This document shows positions 32,643 through 41,973 of a stretch of 64,000 nt of DNA, one piece after another. Origin of the DNA: Thermanaerothrix sp034436175 (GTDB lineage Bacteria; Chloroflexota; Anaerolineae; Anaerolineales; Anaerolineaceae); assembly GCA_964427505.1 (NCBI GenBank), contig CAYRUO010000004.1:124001-188000 (forward strand). Direction: 5' to 3'. The notes beneath the pieces are model-generated. The model saw only the letters and a program-made list of their open reading frames with translations, was not told where the DNA came from and did no database searches. The position numbers were made by a program, and so were the translations under genes. Numbering within the stretch: the first letter of the stretch is position 1; the number at the start of each line of letters is the position of its first letter.

Positions 32643-34691
32643 ATGAAATTCAAGTTGCAAGCCCCTTACCACCCTACCGGCGATCAGCCTGAAGCCATTC
32701 GCCAACTGGTTGAGGGCGTTCGGCGTGGCTATCGTCACCAGGTTCTGCTGGGCGCCACCGGCACGGGCAAGACCTATACCATCGCCAACGTGATCGCCGA
32801 ATTACAGATGCCGGCACTGGTTATGGCACATAACAAGACCTTGGCGGCACAACTCTATGCCGAGTTTAAACAGTTCTTTCCGGACAATGCTGTTGAATAT
32901 TTCGTTTCTTACTACGACTACTACCAGCCCGAAGCCTACGTTCCCCAGCACGACCTTTATATCGAAAAAGAGACCGACATCAATGAAGAAATTGACCGCT
33001 TGCGCCTGGCCGCCACTACGGCGCTGATGTCGCGACCGGATGTCATCATTGTCGCCTCTGTGTCGTGTATCTATGGTCTGGGCGATCCCCAAGCCTATGG
33101 CAAAAGTGTCATTGACCTGCAAATCGGGGGCATCTACCGCCGCAATGCCCTACTGCGCCAGTTGGTCGAGAGTCAGTACCAGCGCAACGATTTTGAAATG
33201 CGTCCGGGCGTCTTCCGCGTGCGCGGTGATACCTTGGAAGTCTTCCCTGCTTACGAAGAAAAGCGGGCTTACCGCATCACGTTCTTCGGCGACGAGGTCG
33301 AACGCATTCAGGTCATCAATCCTCTAACCGGCGAGTTGCTCCACGAGCCCCAACAAATCGCCATATACCCCGCCAAACACTACATCACCGAGCAGGAACG
33401 TCTGCAAAAAGCGCTCCAAGACATCGAGGACGAACTGGAAGAACGCCTGGCTTATCTACGGGCACAGGGTAAACTGCTCGAAGCCCAACGCCTCGAACAG
33501 CGCACGCGGTATGACCTGGAAATGCTGCGTGAGGTAGGTTACTGCTCGGGCATCGAGAACTACTCGCGCCATTTGGATCAGCGTCCGCCCGGCTCGCCAC
33601 CTTGGACGCTCATGGATTACCTGCCCAGCGAATATCTCTTAATCATAGACGAATCGCACATGACCATTCCCCAGATTCGCGGGATGTATCACGGCGATCG
33701 CTCGCGCAAAGAGGTACTGGTGGAATATGGTTTTCGCCTACCCTCGGCGCTAGATAACCGCCCCCTGACGTTCGAAGAATTTGAACAACGCATGGGCTAC
33801 ACGATTTATACCTCTGCCACCCCTGGCCCTTACGAACTGAAACGCGCCGACCAAGTTGTTGAACAGATTATTCGCCCCACCGGTCTGCTCGACCCGGTGG
33901 TGGAAGTACGTCCCACTCAAGGGCAAATTGACGACCTGGTCAAAGAGATACGCCAGCGCGTTGAACGGGGCGAGCGTGCCCTGGTCACCACGCTGACCAA
34001 GCGCATGGCCGAAGACCTTTCCGATTATCTGATGGAACTAGGGATCAAGGTGCATTACCTGCACTCCGAGATTGATACCCTGGAGCGAGTGGGCATCCTG
34101 CGCGACCTGCGCTTGGGGGTCTTCGATGTAGTGGTCGGCATTAACTTACTGCGCGAGGGACTAGATCTGCCCGAGGTCTCTCTGGTCGCCATCTTAGATG
34201 CGGACAAAGAGGGTTTCCTGCGCTCGGCCACGGCCCTCATCCAGACCATCGGCCGTGCGGCACGCCACGTCAACGGGCATGTCATCATGTACGCCGACCG
34301 CATCACCGAAGCCATGCAGCAGGCGATTGACGAGACCAACCGCCGCCGCGCCAAACAGATGGCCTACAACCGCGAACACGGCATCGAACCGGTCAGTATC
34401 GTCAAAGCCGTGCACGACCTCACCGAGCGATTGAGCACCGCCGCCGTCGCCGAGGGACGTGCCGAATACACCGCCGGCAGGGCAGCCCACCGGGCCGCTT
34501 CTACCCGCGAACTGCGGCATCTGATCGCCGAACTGGAGCAACAGATGAAAACCGCCGCCAAAAACCTGGAATTCGAGAAAGCAGCCGTCCTGCGGGATCA
34601 GATTTTCGAGTTACGCGCCCTGCTGGCCGAGGAAAGCAACCTTCCGCCGTGGCAAAAAGCGCGCCTGCTGGCCGGCGAGGAAGCGCCCTAA
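32643..34691 (+). CDS. uvrB: Excinuclease ABC subunit B
   Basis: The 682-residue protein is the damage-verifying helicase of nucleotide excision repair. It has Walker A GATGTGKT (37-44), the beta-hairpin region SYYDYYQPEAYVP (about 89-101), IIDESH, TATPGPYE, the GINLLREGLDLPEVSLVAILDAD helicase block, QTIGRAARH, and a C-terminal UVR motif (LEFEKAAVLRDQI) that contacts UvrC. AGGGAAG precedes the ATG. The upstream LexA-like box indicates SOS induction. Its 3' end overlaps the convergent acylphosphatase gene by 4 bases. Confidence 0.97.
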   Translation: MKFKLQAPYHPTGDQPEAIRQLVEGVRRGYRHQVLLGATGTGKTYTIANVIAELQMPALVMAHNKTLAAQLYAEFKQFFPDNAVEYFVSYYDYYQPEAYVPQHDLYIEKETDINEEIDRLRLAATTALMSRPDVIIVASVSCIYGLGDPQAYGKSVIDLQIGGIYRRNALLRQLVESQYQRNDFEMRPGVFRVRGDTLEVFPAYEEKRAYRITFFGDEVERIQVINPLTGELLHEPQQIAIYPAKHYITEQERLQKALQDIEDELEERLAYLRAQGKLLEAQRLEQRTRYDLEMLREVGYCSGIENYSRHLDQRPPGSPPWTLMDYLPSEYLLIIDESHMTIPQIRGMYHGDRSRKEVLVEYGFRLPSALDNRPLTFEEFEQRMGYTIYTSATPGPYELKRADQVVEQIIRPTGLLDPVVEVRPTQGQIDDLVKEIRQRVERGERALVTTLTKRMAEDLSDYLMELGIKVHYLHSEIDTLERVGILRDLRLGVFDVVVGINLLREGLDLPEVSLVAILDADKEGFLRSATALIQTIGRAARHVNGHVIMYADRITEAMQQAIDETNRRRAKQMAYNREHGIEPVSIVKAVHDLTERLSTAAVAEGRAEYTAGRAAHRAASTRELRHLIAELEQQMKTAAKNLEFEKAAVLRDQIFELRALLAEESNLPPWQKARLLAGEEAP

Positions 34692-34978
34692 ACGGTGGGC
34701 CGAATCTCAAAACGGCGGAATTCGCCGCTGGCAGATGACCATTCCACATCCACCTGGGTCACCACTGCGGAACGCGGCCCACGCCGTAGGTAATCCAGCA
34801 GTGTCTCCAATTTATCCCGCGGCCCCTCGGCCACGACTTCCACATCCCCATCAAACGTGTTACGCACCCACCCGACCAGCCCCAGGGCAAGGGCACGATC
34901 CTGCACAAAATAGCGGAACCCAACCCCCTGCACATGACCCTGTATGCGGGCATGCAGGCGCATCGTCTCCATGGTCAT
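34688..34978 (-). CDS. acyP: Acylphosphatase
   Basis: The 96-residue enzyme hydrolyses acyl phosphates such as carbamoyl or acetyl phosphate. GHVQGVGFRYFV holds the catalytic Arg22 and GWVRNTFDG holds Asn40, both required. ATG 34978 is chosen because AGGAGG lies just upstream and the length fits the family; the frame continues upstream inside the neighbouring peptidase gene. It overlaps that gene's stop as ATGA, so it is translated with the MA-family peptidase. Confidence 0.92.
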   Translation of the reverse strand: MTMETMRLHARIQGHVQGVGFRYFVQDRALALGLVGWVRNTFDGDVEVVAEGPRDKLETLLDYLRRGPRSAVVTQVDVEWSSASGEFRRFEIRPTV

Positions 34979-36171
34979 GGCTCCTCCTTTTGGGGAAGAT
35001 GCGAATGACGAGGATAAGAACCGCGCAAACTGAACAGCACCGGGAGCATAACCAGCGCTCCCAACACCACATAGGGCCATAGGTGTCGCCAGGCTCGCCG
35101 CCATGGATTGACCCCTAGGCTGTCCTCCAACCATTCTCGTTCCAGTTGAGATAGCGAAAGCCCTAAACCGGCCTGCACCCCTTCCTCACACCCCAAGCCA
35201 TCTTGATACGTCCGCACCAGGGCAGTCAGGCCGCTACGACCAAAACGCGCTTGCAGATAGCGCACAAATGACGCCGATTGGGCATAAGCCAGAAAAGCCG
35301 CGGCAGATTCGCGGGGAAAGGAACGGCATAGACTCGGCATCGCCAACAGATGATCCTCTTGGACAGCCCGATCAAGCGCCCGTTGATAGTCCGGGTTGGG
35401 ATAGAGTTCGGCCAAAGAGGCCATTCCCTCGGCTAACCAGAGCGGTAGTTGTCCATAGGCCTCCCCCATCAACCGGTACTGCAATAGATGGGCAATCTCG
35501 TGCGGAATCTGCCGTTCCATCTCGGCCACCTGATCCGGGCCGGGCGAGACGGCCACCAACACAATGCCCGTCTCAGGGCTGGCGTGACCTGCCAACCACG
35601 GCGTACCGCTCAGGTTCAAAGCGCTTTGCAGACTTTGAATATCGGGGTAGATATAAACCTGCAGGGGAGAGGGAAGCTCTACATCCAGCAGAGATTGCGC
35701 GCTCTTCAAGCCGTTTTGTGCCGCCTGGAGCGCTGCTTGCCCGAAAGCAAGATCTCCCTCTACCCACCCTACCTGAATGCCCGGTTCTTCCAGGGATTGC
35801 CACGTGAAACGATCATCCGCATAGACGAACTGATAACGCGAACTTTCGACCACTTCACCGCTGGCCAATTTTGCCTGAAACCAGTACACCACATGGGCAA
35901 ACGGCGTTAACCTGCGCCCAACCAGTTCCCAGGTATACGTTAACTGCCCATCCGGAGTTGGCGTCAGGGCTACCGTCAAGGGCGGCTGGCCTTCTGGAGC
36001 GATAAGCAAGAGCACCTCTTGCGGCGGGGTTGCAAGGCGCAGATGGGCTTGAAAAAGCACCTGTTCACCGAAGATCGGCTTTGTGGTGGCCTGGTCTATA
36101 AGTGCATCGCCGCCCACCTGAGGCCATCCCAGGCTCTGCCACCACAACACTGCCACAATCAGCCAACCCAA
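34975..36171 (-). CDS. Membrane-anchored MA-family (gluzincin) metallopeptidase
   Basis: The 398-residue protein has an N-terminal hydrophobic segment acting as signal or anchor (about 1-20), a beta-rich domain (about 30-120), then a peptidase domain with the zinc motif HEIAH (224-228) and the third ligand in WLAEGMASL (Glu248), as in peptidase MA-like enzymes. A C-terminal membrane segment (about 362-380) with a basic cytoplasmic tail follows. The catalytic domain would face outside. It is preceded by the HEAT-repeat and M50 protease genes in the same direction, suggesting an envelope proteolysis or quality-control unit. The substrate is unknown. Confidence 0.8.
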   Translation of the reverse strand: MGWLIVAVLWWQSLGWPQVGGDALIDQATTKPIFGEQVLFQAHLRLATPPQEVLLLIAPEGQPPLTVALTPTPDGQLTYTWELVGRRLTPFAHVVYWFQAKLASGEVVESSRYQFVYADDRFTWQSLEEPGIQVGWVEGDLAFGQAALQAAQNGLKSAQSLLDVELPSPLQVYIYPDIQSLQSALNLSGTPWLAGHASPETGIVLVAVSPGPDQVAEMERQIPHEIAHLLQYRLMGEAYGQLPLWLAEGMASLAELYPNPDYQRALDRAVQEDHLLAMPSLCRSFPRESAAAFLAYAQSASFVRYLQARFGRSGLTALVRTYQDGLGCEEGVQAGLGLSLSQLEREWLEDSLGVNPWRRAWRHLWPYVVLGALVMLPVLFSLRGSYPRHSHLPQKEEP

Positions 36172-36198
36172 CCGCCTTACCTCCCTACCGGGTTTGTC

Positions 36199-37254
36199 CT
36201 AATTCAGGCGCGCCAGCATATCCTCATCCAAATCCTCGTCCTCATCCTCTTCGGCTTCGAGGTCAATGATATGATCGAGGTCTTTCTCATCCTGGATTTC
36301 GAATTCAAACATGCCAAACGGCATCACCCCCTGGTTGAATGAGAGGTTATCCAAGGCATCTTCAATGAAGGCGGCCTCGTCATCATCCTCGGTTTCTGCC
36401 AGAAGGCGCTCTAAAGCCTGCTGAACCCCCTCACCGCCGATCTGCGAAAGCGACCAAATCGCCGCCATGCGCACTTCCTCATCCTCAATGCCTTCTTCCA
36501 ACATATTGAGCAACGGCTCGCGGGCTTCTTCGACCTCCAACTCACCCGCCGCGCGCACGGCCTCTAACTGTACATCGAAATCGGGATGATCCAACATGCG
36601 CACCACATGCTGTCCCCAAGCCGGATCCGCCGAGCGCCCCATGGCGAAAAGCGCACTGGCAATCCAGGCCGGATCGTTGCTGGTATAAGCACGCAGGATC
36701 AGCGTTGGCACTTCCTGGCGGCTGGAAAAGCCCAGCGCCTCCAACGCACGCCGCTGCACCAACGCCGAACGATCTCGGCTCAGCGTGGCCAGCAAATGAT
36801 CCTCGACCATGTGCAAGGTGGCCTCAGGAAGTTCTTCCACTTCGCCCATATAGACAAACTGGGCTAAAGTCGAGGCCGCCTGAGCCCGCACAATTTCGTC
36901 GCTGTCCTCTTCCATCATTTGGATAAACTTGTTGATCAGATGCGGATCCTGGCATTCCCATAACAAACTGAGCGCACCGGCACGCACCCGCGGTTCCTCA
37001 TCATCCAGGGCGAACTTGCTCAATTCATCAAACGAGACCAAGGTATCCGCCTCGGCCAGCATTTCCAAATCTTCCATCAAGGCGACGCGGCGTTCTACCG
37101 GCACTTGCCCCCACACCTTCTTCAGACGCTCCAAATCCTCAGGGCTGAGATCGGAGAAACGGTGCAGAAAGCGGGCCGGAAAGGGCTGGTTGGTATCCAG
37201 CAGCGCCGCCAACACCTGATCAAACGAAACTTGCTTACGCGATTTTTTCGACAT
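36199..37254 (-). CDS. HEAT-repeat scaffold protein with an acidic C-terminus
   Basis: The 351-residue protein is built of paired-helix HEAT repeats from about residue 50 to 300, seen as recurring patterns such as DEEPRVRAGALSLLWE, DEIVRAQAASTLAQF, RSALVQRRALEALGFS and DEEVRMAAIWSLSQIGGE. The last 50 residues are strongly acidic (EAEEDEDEDLDED). It has no signal peptide or enzyme motif, so it probably acts as a cytoplasmic protein-protein scaffold. It lies 13 bases downstream of the M50 protease gene and 27 bases before the MA peptidase gene, hence in one operon; a role with those membrane proteases is inferred. Confidence 0.85.
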   Translation of the reverse strand: MSKKSRKQVSFDQVLAALLDTNQPFPARFLHRFSDLSPEDLERLKKVWGQVPVERRVALMEDLEMLAEADTLVSFDELSKFALDDEEPRVRAGALSLLWECQDPHLINKFIQMMEEDSDEIVRAQAASTLAQFVYMGEVEELPEATLHMVEDHLLATLSRDRSALVQRRALEALGFSSRQEVPTLILRAYTSNDPAWIASALFAMGRSADPAWGQHVVRMLDHPDFDVQLEAVRAAGELEVEEAREPLLNMLEEGIEDEEVRMAAIWSLSQIGGEGVQQALERLLAETEDDDEAAFIEDALDNLSFNQGVMPFGMFEFEIQDEKDLDHIIDLEAEEDEDEDLDEDMLARLN

Positions 37255-37267
37255 GACTTTCCTCGAT

Positions 37268-38341
37268 CTAGGGCAACGTAATCGGATTGATAATATCCTG
37301 GGCAGTAATGTACAAGAAGAGTAATATCAGCAACACAAATCCCACCGTGTGGATCCAAGCCTCATATTTTGGGGGCACACGTTTGCCGATCACCAATTCC
37401 GGCAGAACGAATAGGATGCGCCCACCGTCCAGAGCCGGGATCGGCAACAGATTGGCAAACCCCACTGCCACCGAGATCAGAGCCATCAGCCGCAGGGTCA
37501 GGGTAGTCTCCACCGGGCTTGCACCCGCCTGCTCGTTTTCAATATCGCGTTCGCGCGCCTGAGAGAAGATGGTATAAATTCCCACCGGGCCGACCACCCG
37601 GCTCTGCTCGGGCGGTACTTCACCCCGCACCGCCGCGACCAGCGAACGCGGAATTTGCACCAGACCCTCCCAAGTGGCACGCGACGCCCACGGCAGGGTC
37701 TCAAACCACGACGCGACCGGGCGCCAGGGCGTGACCATACGAATACCTAATGCCCCCTGCCCCGGCGGTGGGTTGAGGCGCGGAGTCGCCCGCAAGGTAA
37801 TTTGCTGGCCCGCGCGTTCCACGACCAGGGTGATCTCTTCCCCTCGATGCTGAGCAATGATCTGACTTAACTGAGCCATGCCGGTAATGGGCGCCCCATT
37901 AACTTGAATCACGAAGTCACCCGGTTGGATACCGGCCAAAGCCGCGGGCGAATCGGGTTCCACATAATCCACCATCACCTTCGTAACCTCAGGCACTCCC
38001 GCGCGCAGGAAGAAGAGGCTGAAGAGCACCAGACCGGTCATCAGATTCATGAACGGACCGGCCAGCAACACGGCAATGCGTGCCAGTGGTTTGGCATTGA
38101 TAAAGCCGCCGGGCACGCTGGGGTCATTTTCGCCCGAAAGGCGCACAAAGGCGCCAAAGGGAATCCAGTTCAATGTAACTTCGGTTTCACCCACTCGAAA
38201 CAAGCGCACCAAACGCGGCGGAAACCCAAACCCAAACTCTTCGACGCGAATGCCGAACAATCGCGCCGCCAGATAGTGACCAAATTCATGCAGAAACAGC
38301 GTCAGACTGAAAAAAATCAGAAACTCTAGAAAGATCATCAT
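37268..38341 (-). CDS. rseP: Site-2-type intramembrane metalloprotease (RseP/M50B)
   Basis: The 357-residue protease cleaves substrates within the membrane, typically anti-sigma factors or signal peptides. HEFGH (18-22) in the first membrane segment supplies two zinc ligands and the catalytic Glu; the third ligand Asp305 is in NLLPIPALDGGRI. A PDZ domain lies at about 115-190 (VEPDSPAALAGIQPGDFVIQVNG). Length and topology (four membrane segments) are standard. Many bacteria have this gene beside dxr or cdsA; here it leads a unit with a HEAT protein, an MA peptidase and acylphosphatase. The substrate is unknown. Confidence 0.93.
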   Translation of the reverse strand: MMIFLEFLIFFSLTLFLHEFGHYLAARLFGIRVEEFGFGFPPRLVRLFRVGETEVTLNWIPFGAFVRLSGENDPSVPGGFINAKPLARIAVLLAGPFMNLMTGLVLFSLFFLRAGVPEVTKVMVDYVEPDSPAALAGIQPGDFVIQVNGAPITGMAQLSQIIAQHRGEEITLVVERAGQQITLRATPRLNPPPGQGALGIRMVTPWRPVASWFETLPWASRATWEGLVQIPRSLVAAVRGEVPPEQSRVVGPVGIYTIFSQARERDIENEQAGASPVETTLTLRLMALISVAVGFANLLPIPALDGGRILFVLPELVIGKRVPPKYEAWIHTVGFVLLILLFLYITAQDIINPITLP

Positions 38342-38419
38342 CCTACCTTTAGATGTAGATTAACGAGTAGTTTGCACCCTGATTATATCGCTTTTAGAGC
38401 AGCAGAGCAAAAGCCGCGT

Positions 38420-39406
38420 CTATGCCTCTGCCTCAATCAGCCTGGCAGGGCCACCTACACCTGCCACAATCACCTCCCGCACCCCCGGAAAAGTCTTCAA
38501 GCGTGCTTTCACGACCTCGGCATCCTGAGGTAAGCAGATCACATGCACGTTTGGCCCGGCATCCAGGGTATAAAATGCCGCTATCCCCTCGCGACGCCAA
38601 GCGGTTACTGCACGCATCAGGTCTACCGATGTTCCCTGCCAGTAAATCAAGGGGGGGCGAGAGGTCATCATCACGGCATGCATCATCATGCTGTCCTGCT
38701 CGGCCACCTCGGCCAGGGCTTCAAAGTCGCGCCGCAAGATGGCCTGGCGGGCGAGGCGAAGGCGTCGCGGCGTATCCACCACCCGCGCCGATTGAAGCGG
38801 ACTGGTCGCCGCCAGCCTGTGTCCTTCGCTCGACCCTACAGCCTTGTGGGCTGTCTCTATCACCGCCACGCAGTCAACTAAGGGCCAATGCTCGGGTGGA
38901 GCAATCGAAAAGGCATAGGAATCGGCATCCCCGCGTCCGGGTTGCCATTCTACAAAACCCCCGGGCACCGAGCGTGCCGCCGAACCCGAACCACGCCGCG
39001 CCAAGCGTGAAAGCGCAGTCTCATCCAGTCGTAGTCCCAGTGCCGCCGTGGAAGCCAGTGCCAGCGCCGCGAAGGCGGCCGCCGATGAAGCCAGTCCGGC
39101 CCCAGCGGGAAAATTGTTCTCGCTCTCCACCCGCGCCGCCAGCCTAACTCCCGCCCAGGCACGCACGATGTTCAGAAATTGCACCACACGCTCACGGGCA
39201 CCACCTTCAATGGGTTGGCCGTTGAGCCAGACTTCGTCTTGTGACAAACCGGGATCAAAGTACACTCGTGTACGAGTCATCAAACCGGCCAAATTCATCG
39301 AGAGCGAACCATTCGCCGGCAGGCGCAGTTCCGGATCACGGTTGCCCCAATACTTGATAAAAGCAATATTCGGGTGGGCTAAAGCCGCGGCTTTCATCGC
39401 ACCCAT
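38420..39406 (-). CDS. Mevalonate diphosphate/phosphomevalonate decarboxylase family (GHMP kinase fold)
   Basis: The 328-residue protein carries out ATP-dependent decarboxylation in isoprenoid synthesis by a mevalonate route. Motifs: NIAFIKYWGNRD (13-24), the ATP loop NNFPAGAGLASSAAA (97-111), GSGSAARSVPGGFVEW (139-154) and DAGPN with the catalytic Asp282. Where yeast diphosphomevalonate decarboxylase has Lys22 (YWGK), a residue near the substrate diphosphate, this protein has Asn22. Since both diphosphomevalonate and 5-phosphomevalonate decarboxylases occur in Chloroflexota (the latter characterised in Roseiflexus), the substrate is left open. It lies 3 bases after the methyltransferase gene. 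Confidence 0.88.
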   Translation of the reverse strand: MGAMKAAALAHPNIAFIKYWGNRDPELRLPANGSLSMNLAGLMTRTRVYFDPGLSQDEVWLNGQPIEGGARERVVQFLNIVRAWAGVRLAARVESENNFPAGAGLASSAAAFAALALASTAALGLRLDETALSRLARRGSGSAARSVPGGFVEWQPGRGDADSYAFSIAPPEHWPLVDCVAVIETAHKAVGSSEGHRLAATSPLQSARVVDTPRRLRLARQAILRRDFEALAEVAEQDSMMMHAVMMTSRPPLIYWQGTSVDLMRAVTAWRREGIAAFYTLDAGPNVHVICLPQDAEVVKARLKTFPGVREVIVAGVGGPARLIEAEA

Positions 39407-39409
39407 ATC

Positions 39410-39988
39410 TCACGCTACCTTCTCGGCCAGGATCAGGTAAGCATCTTCGTGCTGCCAAGGGGATTCGCGCAGGATAAAACCGGCCTCTTGCAGATGGCGG
39501 CGAATCAATGCCGCTGGTAGGCGGTGGGCACGGGGTGGACCATCCTCGTGAACGGCATCCGGACGCCAATCTAAAATTGCTACTCGTCCTCCCAGGCGCA
39601 GCACCCGCAATATCTCACCCATGAGATGATCTACGGGTTCAACCTCATGCACCACAAAAGCTGCCCAAACCAAATCCACGCTCGCCGCGGGGAGAGGAAT
39701 GCGCGGCAACTCCGCACACATGGTGTGAACCTGCTGGGGAGGATGACGCGCGTTGAGTACATCCAACATTTCGCGGCTTCCATCCAGCGCCCACACCGCG
39801 CCGCCTGGGGTGACCAGATCGGCTAAGGGGAAGGTCCAAAACCCCGGGCCACAGCCGAGGTCCACCACTACCTGTCCGGACTGCACGCCGACGGCGCGCA
39901 GTAAAGCCCGCGGATGCCATTTGGCTTCACGCGAGGCGTCGAGCAGGAATAGATACTTTTTAGGATCAAACCGCTTGGTTGCAGACAC
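39410..39988 (-). CDS. Class I SAM-dependent methyltransferase
   Basis: The 192-residue protein has the SAM site VVVDLGCGPGFW (40-51), an acidic residue after strand 2 (GGAVWALDGS), motif II in VDLVWAAFVVHEVE and post-motif GGRVAILDW, as in small-molecule methyltransferases of the UbiE/type 11 group. The substrate is not evident. It sits 9 bases downstream of the GH2 gene and 3 bases upstream of the decarboxylase gene, so the three genes are co-transcribed; a role in isoprenoid or quinone modification is possible but unproven. Confidence 0.83.
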   Translation of the reverse strand: MSATKRFDPKKYLFLLDASREAKWHPRALLRAVGVQSGQVVVDLGCGPGFWTFPLADLVTPGGAVWALDGSREMLDVLNARHPPQQVHTMCAELPRIPLPAASVDLVWAAFVVHEVEPVDHLMGEILRVLRLGGRVAILDWRPDAVHEDGPPRAHRLPAALIRRHLQEAGFILRESPWQHEDAYLILAEKVA

Positions 39989-39997
39989 GATATTTAC

Positions 39998-41812
39998 CTA
40001 TTCTTTTTCTCGATTGATCGAATTATAGCCCGAATCTGACGACACCATCAGGCGTTGATGAACCGCTCGCAGACGCGCTTCATCCATCTTGAGCACCGCT
40101 CGGTCGTACGTCAAGTAGCCGTTTACCTCGATTTCCACATCGGTGGTTTGAGTGTAAATTGCAGCAGAAAGCCCCGCCTCGACCCAGGGCCGCAGTTGTT
40201 CATCCAACAAACGTTCATAGGCCACTGTTAAGTCGGGGATTGTCTTGAAATGCCTATACCCAAAACGCTGGTGCGGGTTCCAAAGGTGGTTGCATATTTC
40301 CAGGCTGTAGCCACCAAACTCCGAGAGCACCACGGCCCGTGTCTCTGTGGGCGGAATGGGTTTCAGAGGTTTACCGTAGATGTGATACGAGGCAAAGTCT
40401 CCGCCCCCTTGGTCATACCAACCGCTGGCATGATCCACCAACCGCGTCGGGTCATAGGCTTTGAGCCATTCGCCAATGGCACGGGCTTCAAACTGCCCCC
40501 ACCCCTCGTTGAACGGCACCCATACCCCAATGCAAGGAAAGTGATAAAGGTGATCCACCAGCGCCTTCAATTCACGTTGATAGTCAGCGCGCGATTCGGG
40601 GGACTGACGTCCAAAGCGCCACAGCGCCCGCCGATCACCCTGATGCAGTCCCAGCAAAAGTGTCGCCAATCCTTCAAACCCGGTTTGCGCTCGCCCGCCG
40701 TTGGGCATATCCTGCCACACAATTAAGCCCAAGTGGTCGCAGGCATAGTAATAGCGGGCCGGTTCGACCTTAACGTGTTTGCGCAGCATGTTAAAGCCCA
40801 AGCGCTTGAGCAGATGCAATTCCCACTCCATCGCCTCTTCCGAAGGCGGCGTATATAATCCATCCGGCCAGTAACCCTGATCCAACGGGCCAAACATGAA
40901 CAGCGGTTCGCCGTTGAGCAAAACCCGCGTCCGACCACGCCCATCTTTTCCCAAGCCGAATTCGCGCAGGCCGAAATAACTGCGCACACGATCCCCTTCC
41001 GCTGCTACCACCAAATCGTAGAGAAACGGCGAATCGGGATGCCACAAACGCGGCGAAGGCAGGGACATCACCAGTTCATCTTCAGAGGATGAAAGGCTCC
41101 CCTCAACGAGGCGTGTACCTTCCGCCCATACTTCCACATGAATGTCGCGCAAGACATCACTGCCTCCGGCCAGCACCTTTACCCGCACCGCCTGCGTCGC
41201 CAAATCAGGGGTAATCCGCAAACCGGCGATATAGCGAGAGGGCACTGCCTCCAGCCAAACCGTCTGCCAGATCCCCGAAATCTGGGTGTACCAAATGGAA
41301 TGGGGGCGGCGCACTTGTTTGCCTCGCTGTTGCCAATGGGCATCCGTGGGATCCCACACCACAACGATGAGTTCCTGTTCCCCTGAACGCAGGTAGGGAG
41401 TGATATCGAAGGTAAACGGCAAATAGCCTCCCTGATGACGTCCTACACGCTGGCCGTTGACCCAAACCTCCGCCTCCCAATCCACCGCCCCAAAATGAAG
41501 CAGCACCCGCTTGCCCTCCCAAGTTGGAGGCACCTCAAAGGTGCGCCGATACCACAGACGTTCTTCAGGTTGGAGCGGACGCATGACCCCGGAAAGCGCC
41601 GCTTCGATAGGAAAAGGCACCAGGATCTCACCTTCGAAAACGGGGGGTGAAGTCTGTTCGCGCAGCGCAATGCCGAACTGCCAGATCCCATTCAGGTTTA
41701 ACCAATCTTCCCGCACCAACTGGGGGCGGGGATATTCCGGCCAAACGCAATCGGGGCGTAAGGCTTCACCCCAGCGCGTCATCAATGGAGCACGTTGTGG
41801 CTGCCAAACCAT
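39998..41812 (-). CDS. Glycoside hydrolase family 2 (beta-galactosidase/beta-glucuronidase type)
   Basis: The start is placed at ATG 41812 (604 residues), with GGAGGG upstream. The protein has the sugar-binding jelly roll (about 30-180; WYRRTFEVP, VNGQRVGRHQGGYLPFTFDIT), the immunoglobulin-like domain (about 185-275) and the TIM barrel. The acid/base Glu lies in PFNEGW (about residue 434) and the nucleophile Glu in LSEFGGYS (about 497). There is no signal peptide, so it probably acts on imported or cytoplasmic glycosides. It leads the operon with the methyltransferase and the mevalonate decarboxylase, an odd pairing. Specificity within GH2 is not assigned. Confidence 0.88.
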   Translation of the reverse strand: MVWQPQRAPLMTRWGEALRPDCVWPEYPRPQLVREDWLNLNGIWQFGIALREQTSPPVFEGEILVPFPIEAALSGVMRPLQPEERLWYRRTFEVPPTWEGKRVLLHFGAVDWEAEVWVNGQRVGRHQGGYLPFTFDITPYLRSGEQELIVVVWDPTDAHWQQRGKQVRRPHSIWYTQISGIWQTVWLEAVPSRYIAGLRITPDLATQAVRVKVLAGGSDVLRDIHVEVWAEGTRLVEGSLSSSEDELVMSLPSPRLWHPDSPFLYDLVVAAEGDRVRSYFGLREFGLGKDGRGRTRVLLNGEPLFMFGPLDQGYWPDGLYTPPSEEAMEWELHLLKRLGFNMLRKHVKVEPARYYYACDHLGLIVWQDMPNGGRAQTGFEGLATLLLGLHQGDRRALWRFGRQSPESRADYQRELKALVDHLYHFPCIGVWVPFNEGWGQFEARAIGEWLKAYDPTRLVDHASGWYDQGGGDFASYHIYGKPLKPIPPTETRAVVLSEFGGYSLEICNHLWNPHQRFGYRHFKTIPDLTVAYERLLDEQLRPWVEAGLSAAIYTQTTDVEIEVNGYLTYDRAVLKMDEARLRAVHQRLMVSSDSGYNSINREKE

Positions 41813-41911
41813 GGTTTTTATTCCCTCCACGATGGTTTTAAGTGAATTGAATGACTTCCCCGCAAACTTGACCCCAACTCGGACGAATTGCCTCAATGAT
41901 AGCACAGAAAA

Positions 41912-41950
41912 GCGCAGACCGGCTAACACCCCGTCAGCCGGTCTGCGCTG
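41912..41950 (-). terminator. Rho-independent terminator after the desaturase gene
   Basis: AGCGCAGACCGGCT (41912-41925) and AGCCGGTCTGCGCT (41937-41950) form a perfect 14-bp stem with an 11-base loop. On the minus strand it is followed by TTTTCTG. It lies 24 bases past the desaturase stop and precedes the GH2 operon leader. Confidence 0.8.
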
Positions 41951-41973
41951 AACACCTCAAAAGGATGGCAGTG

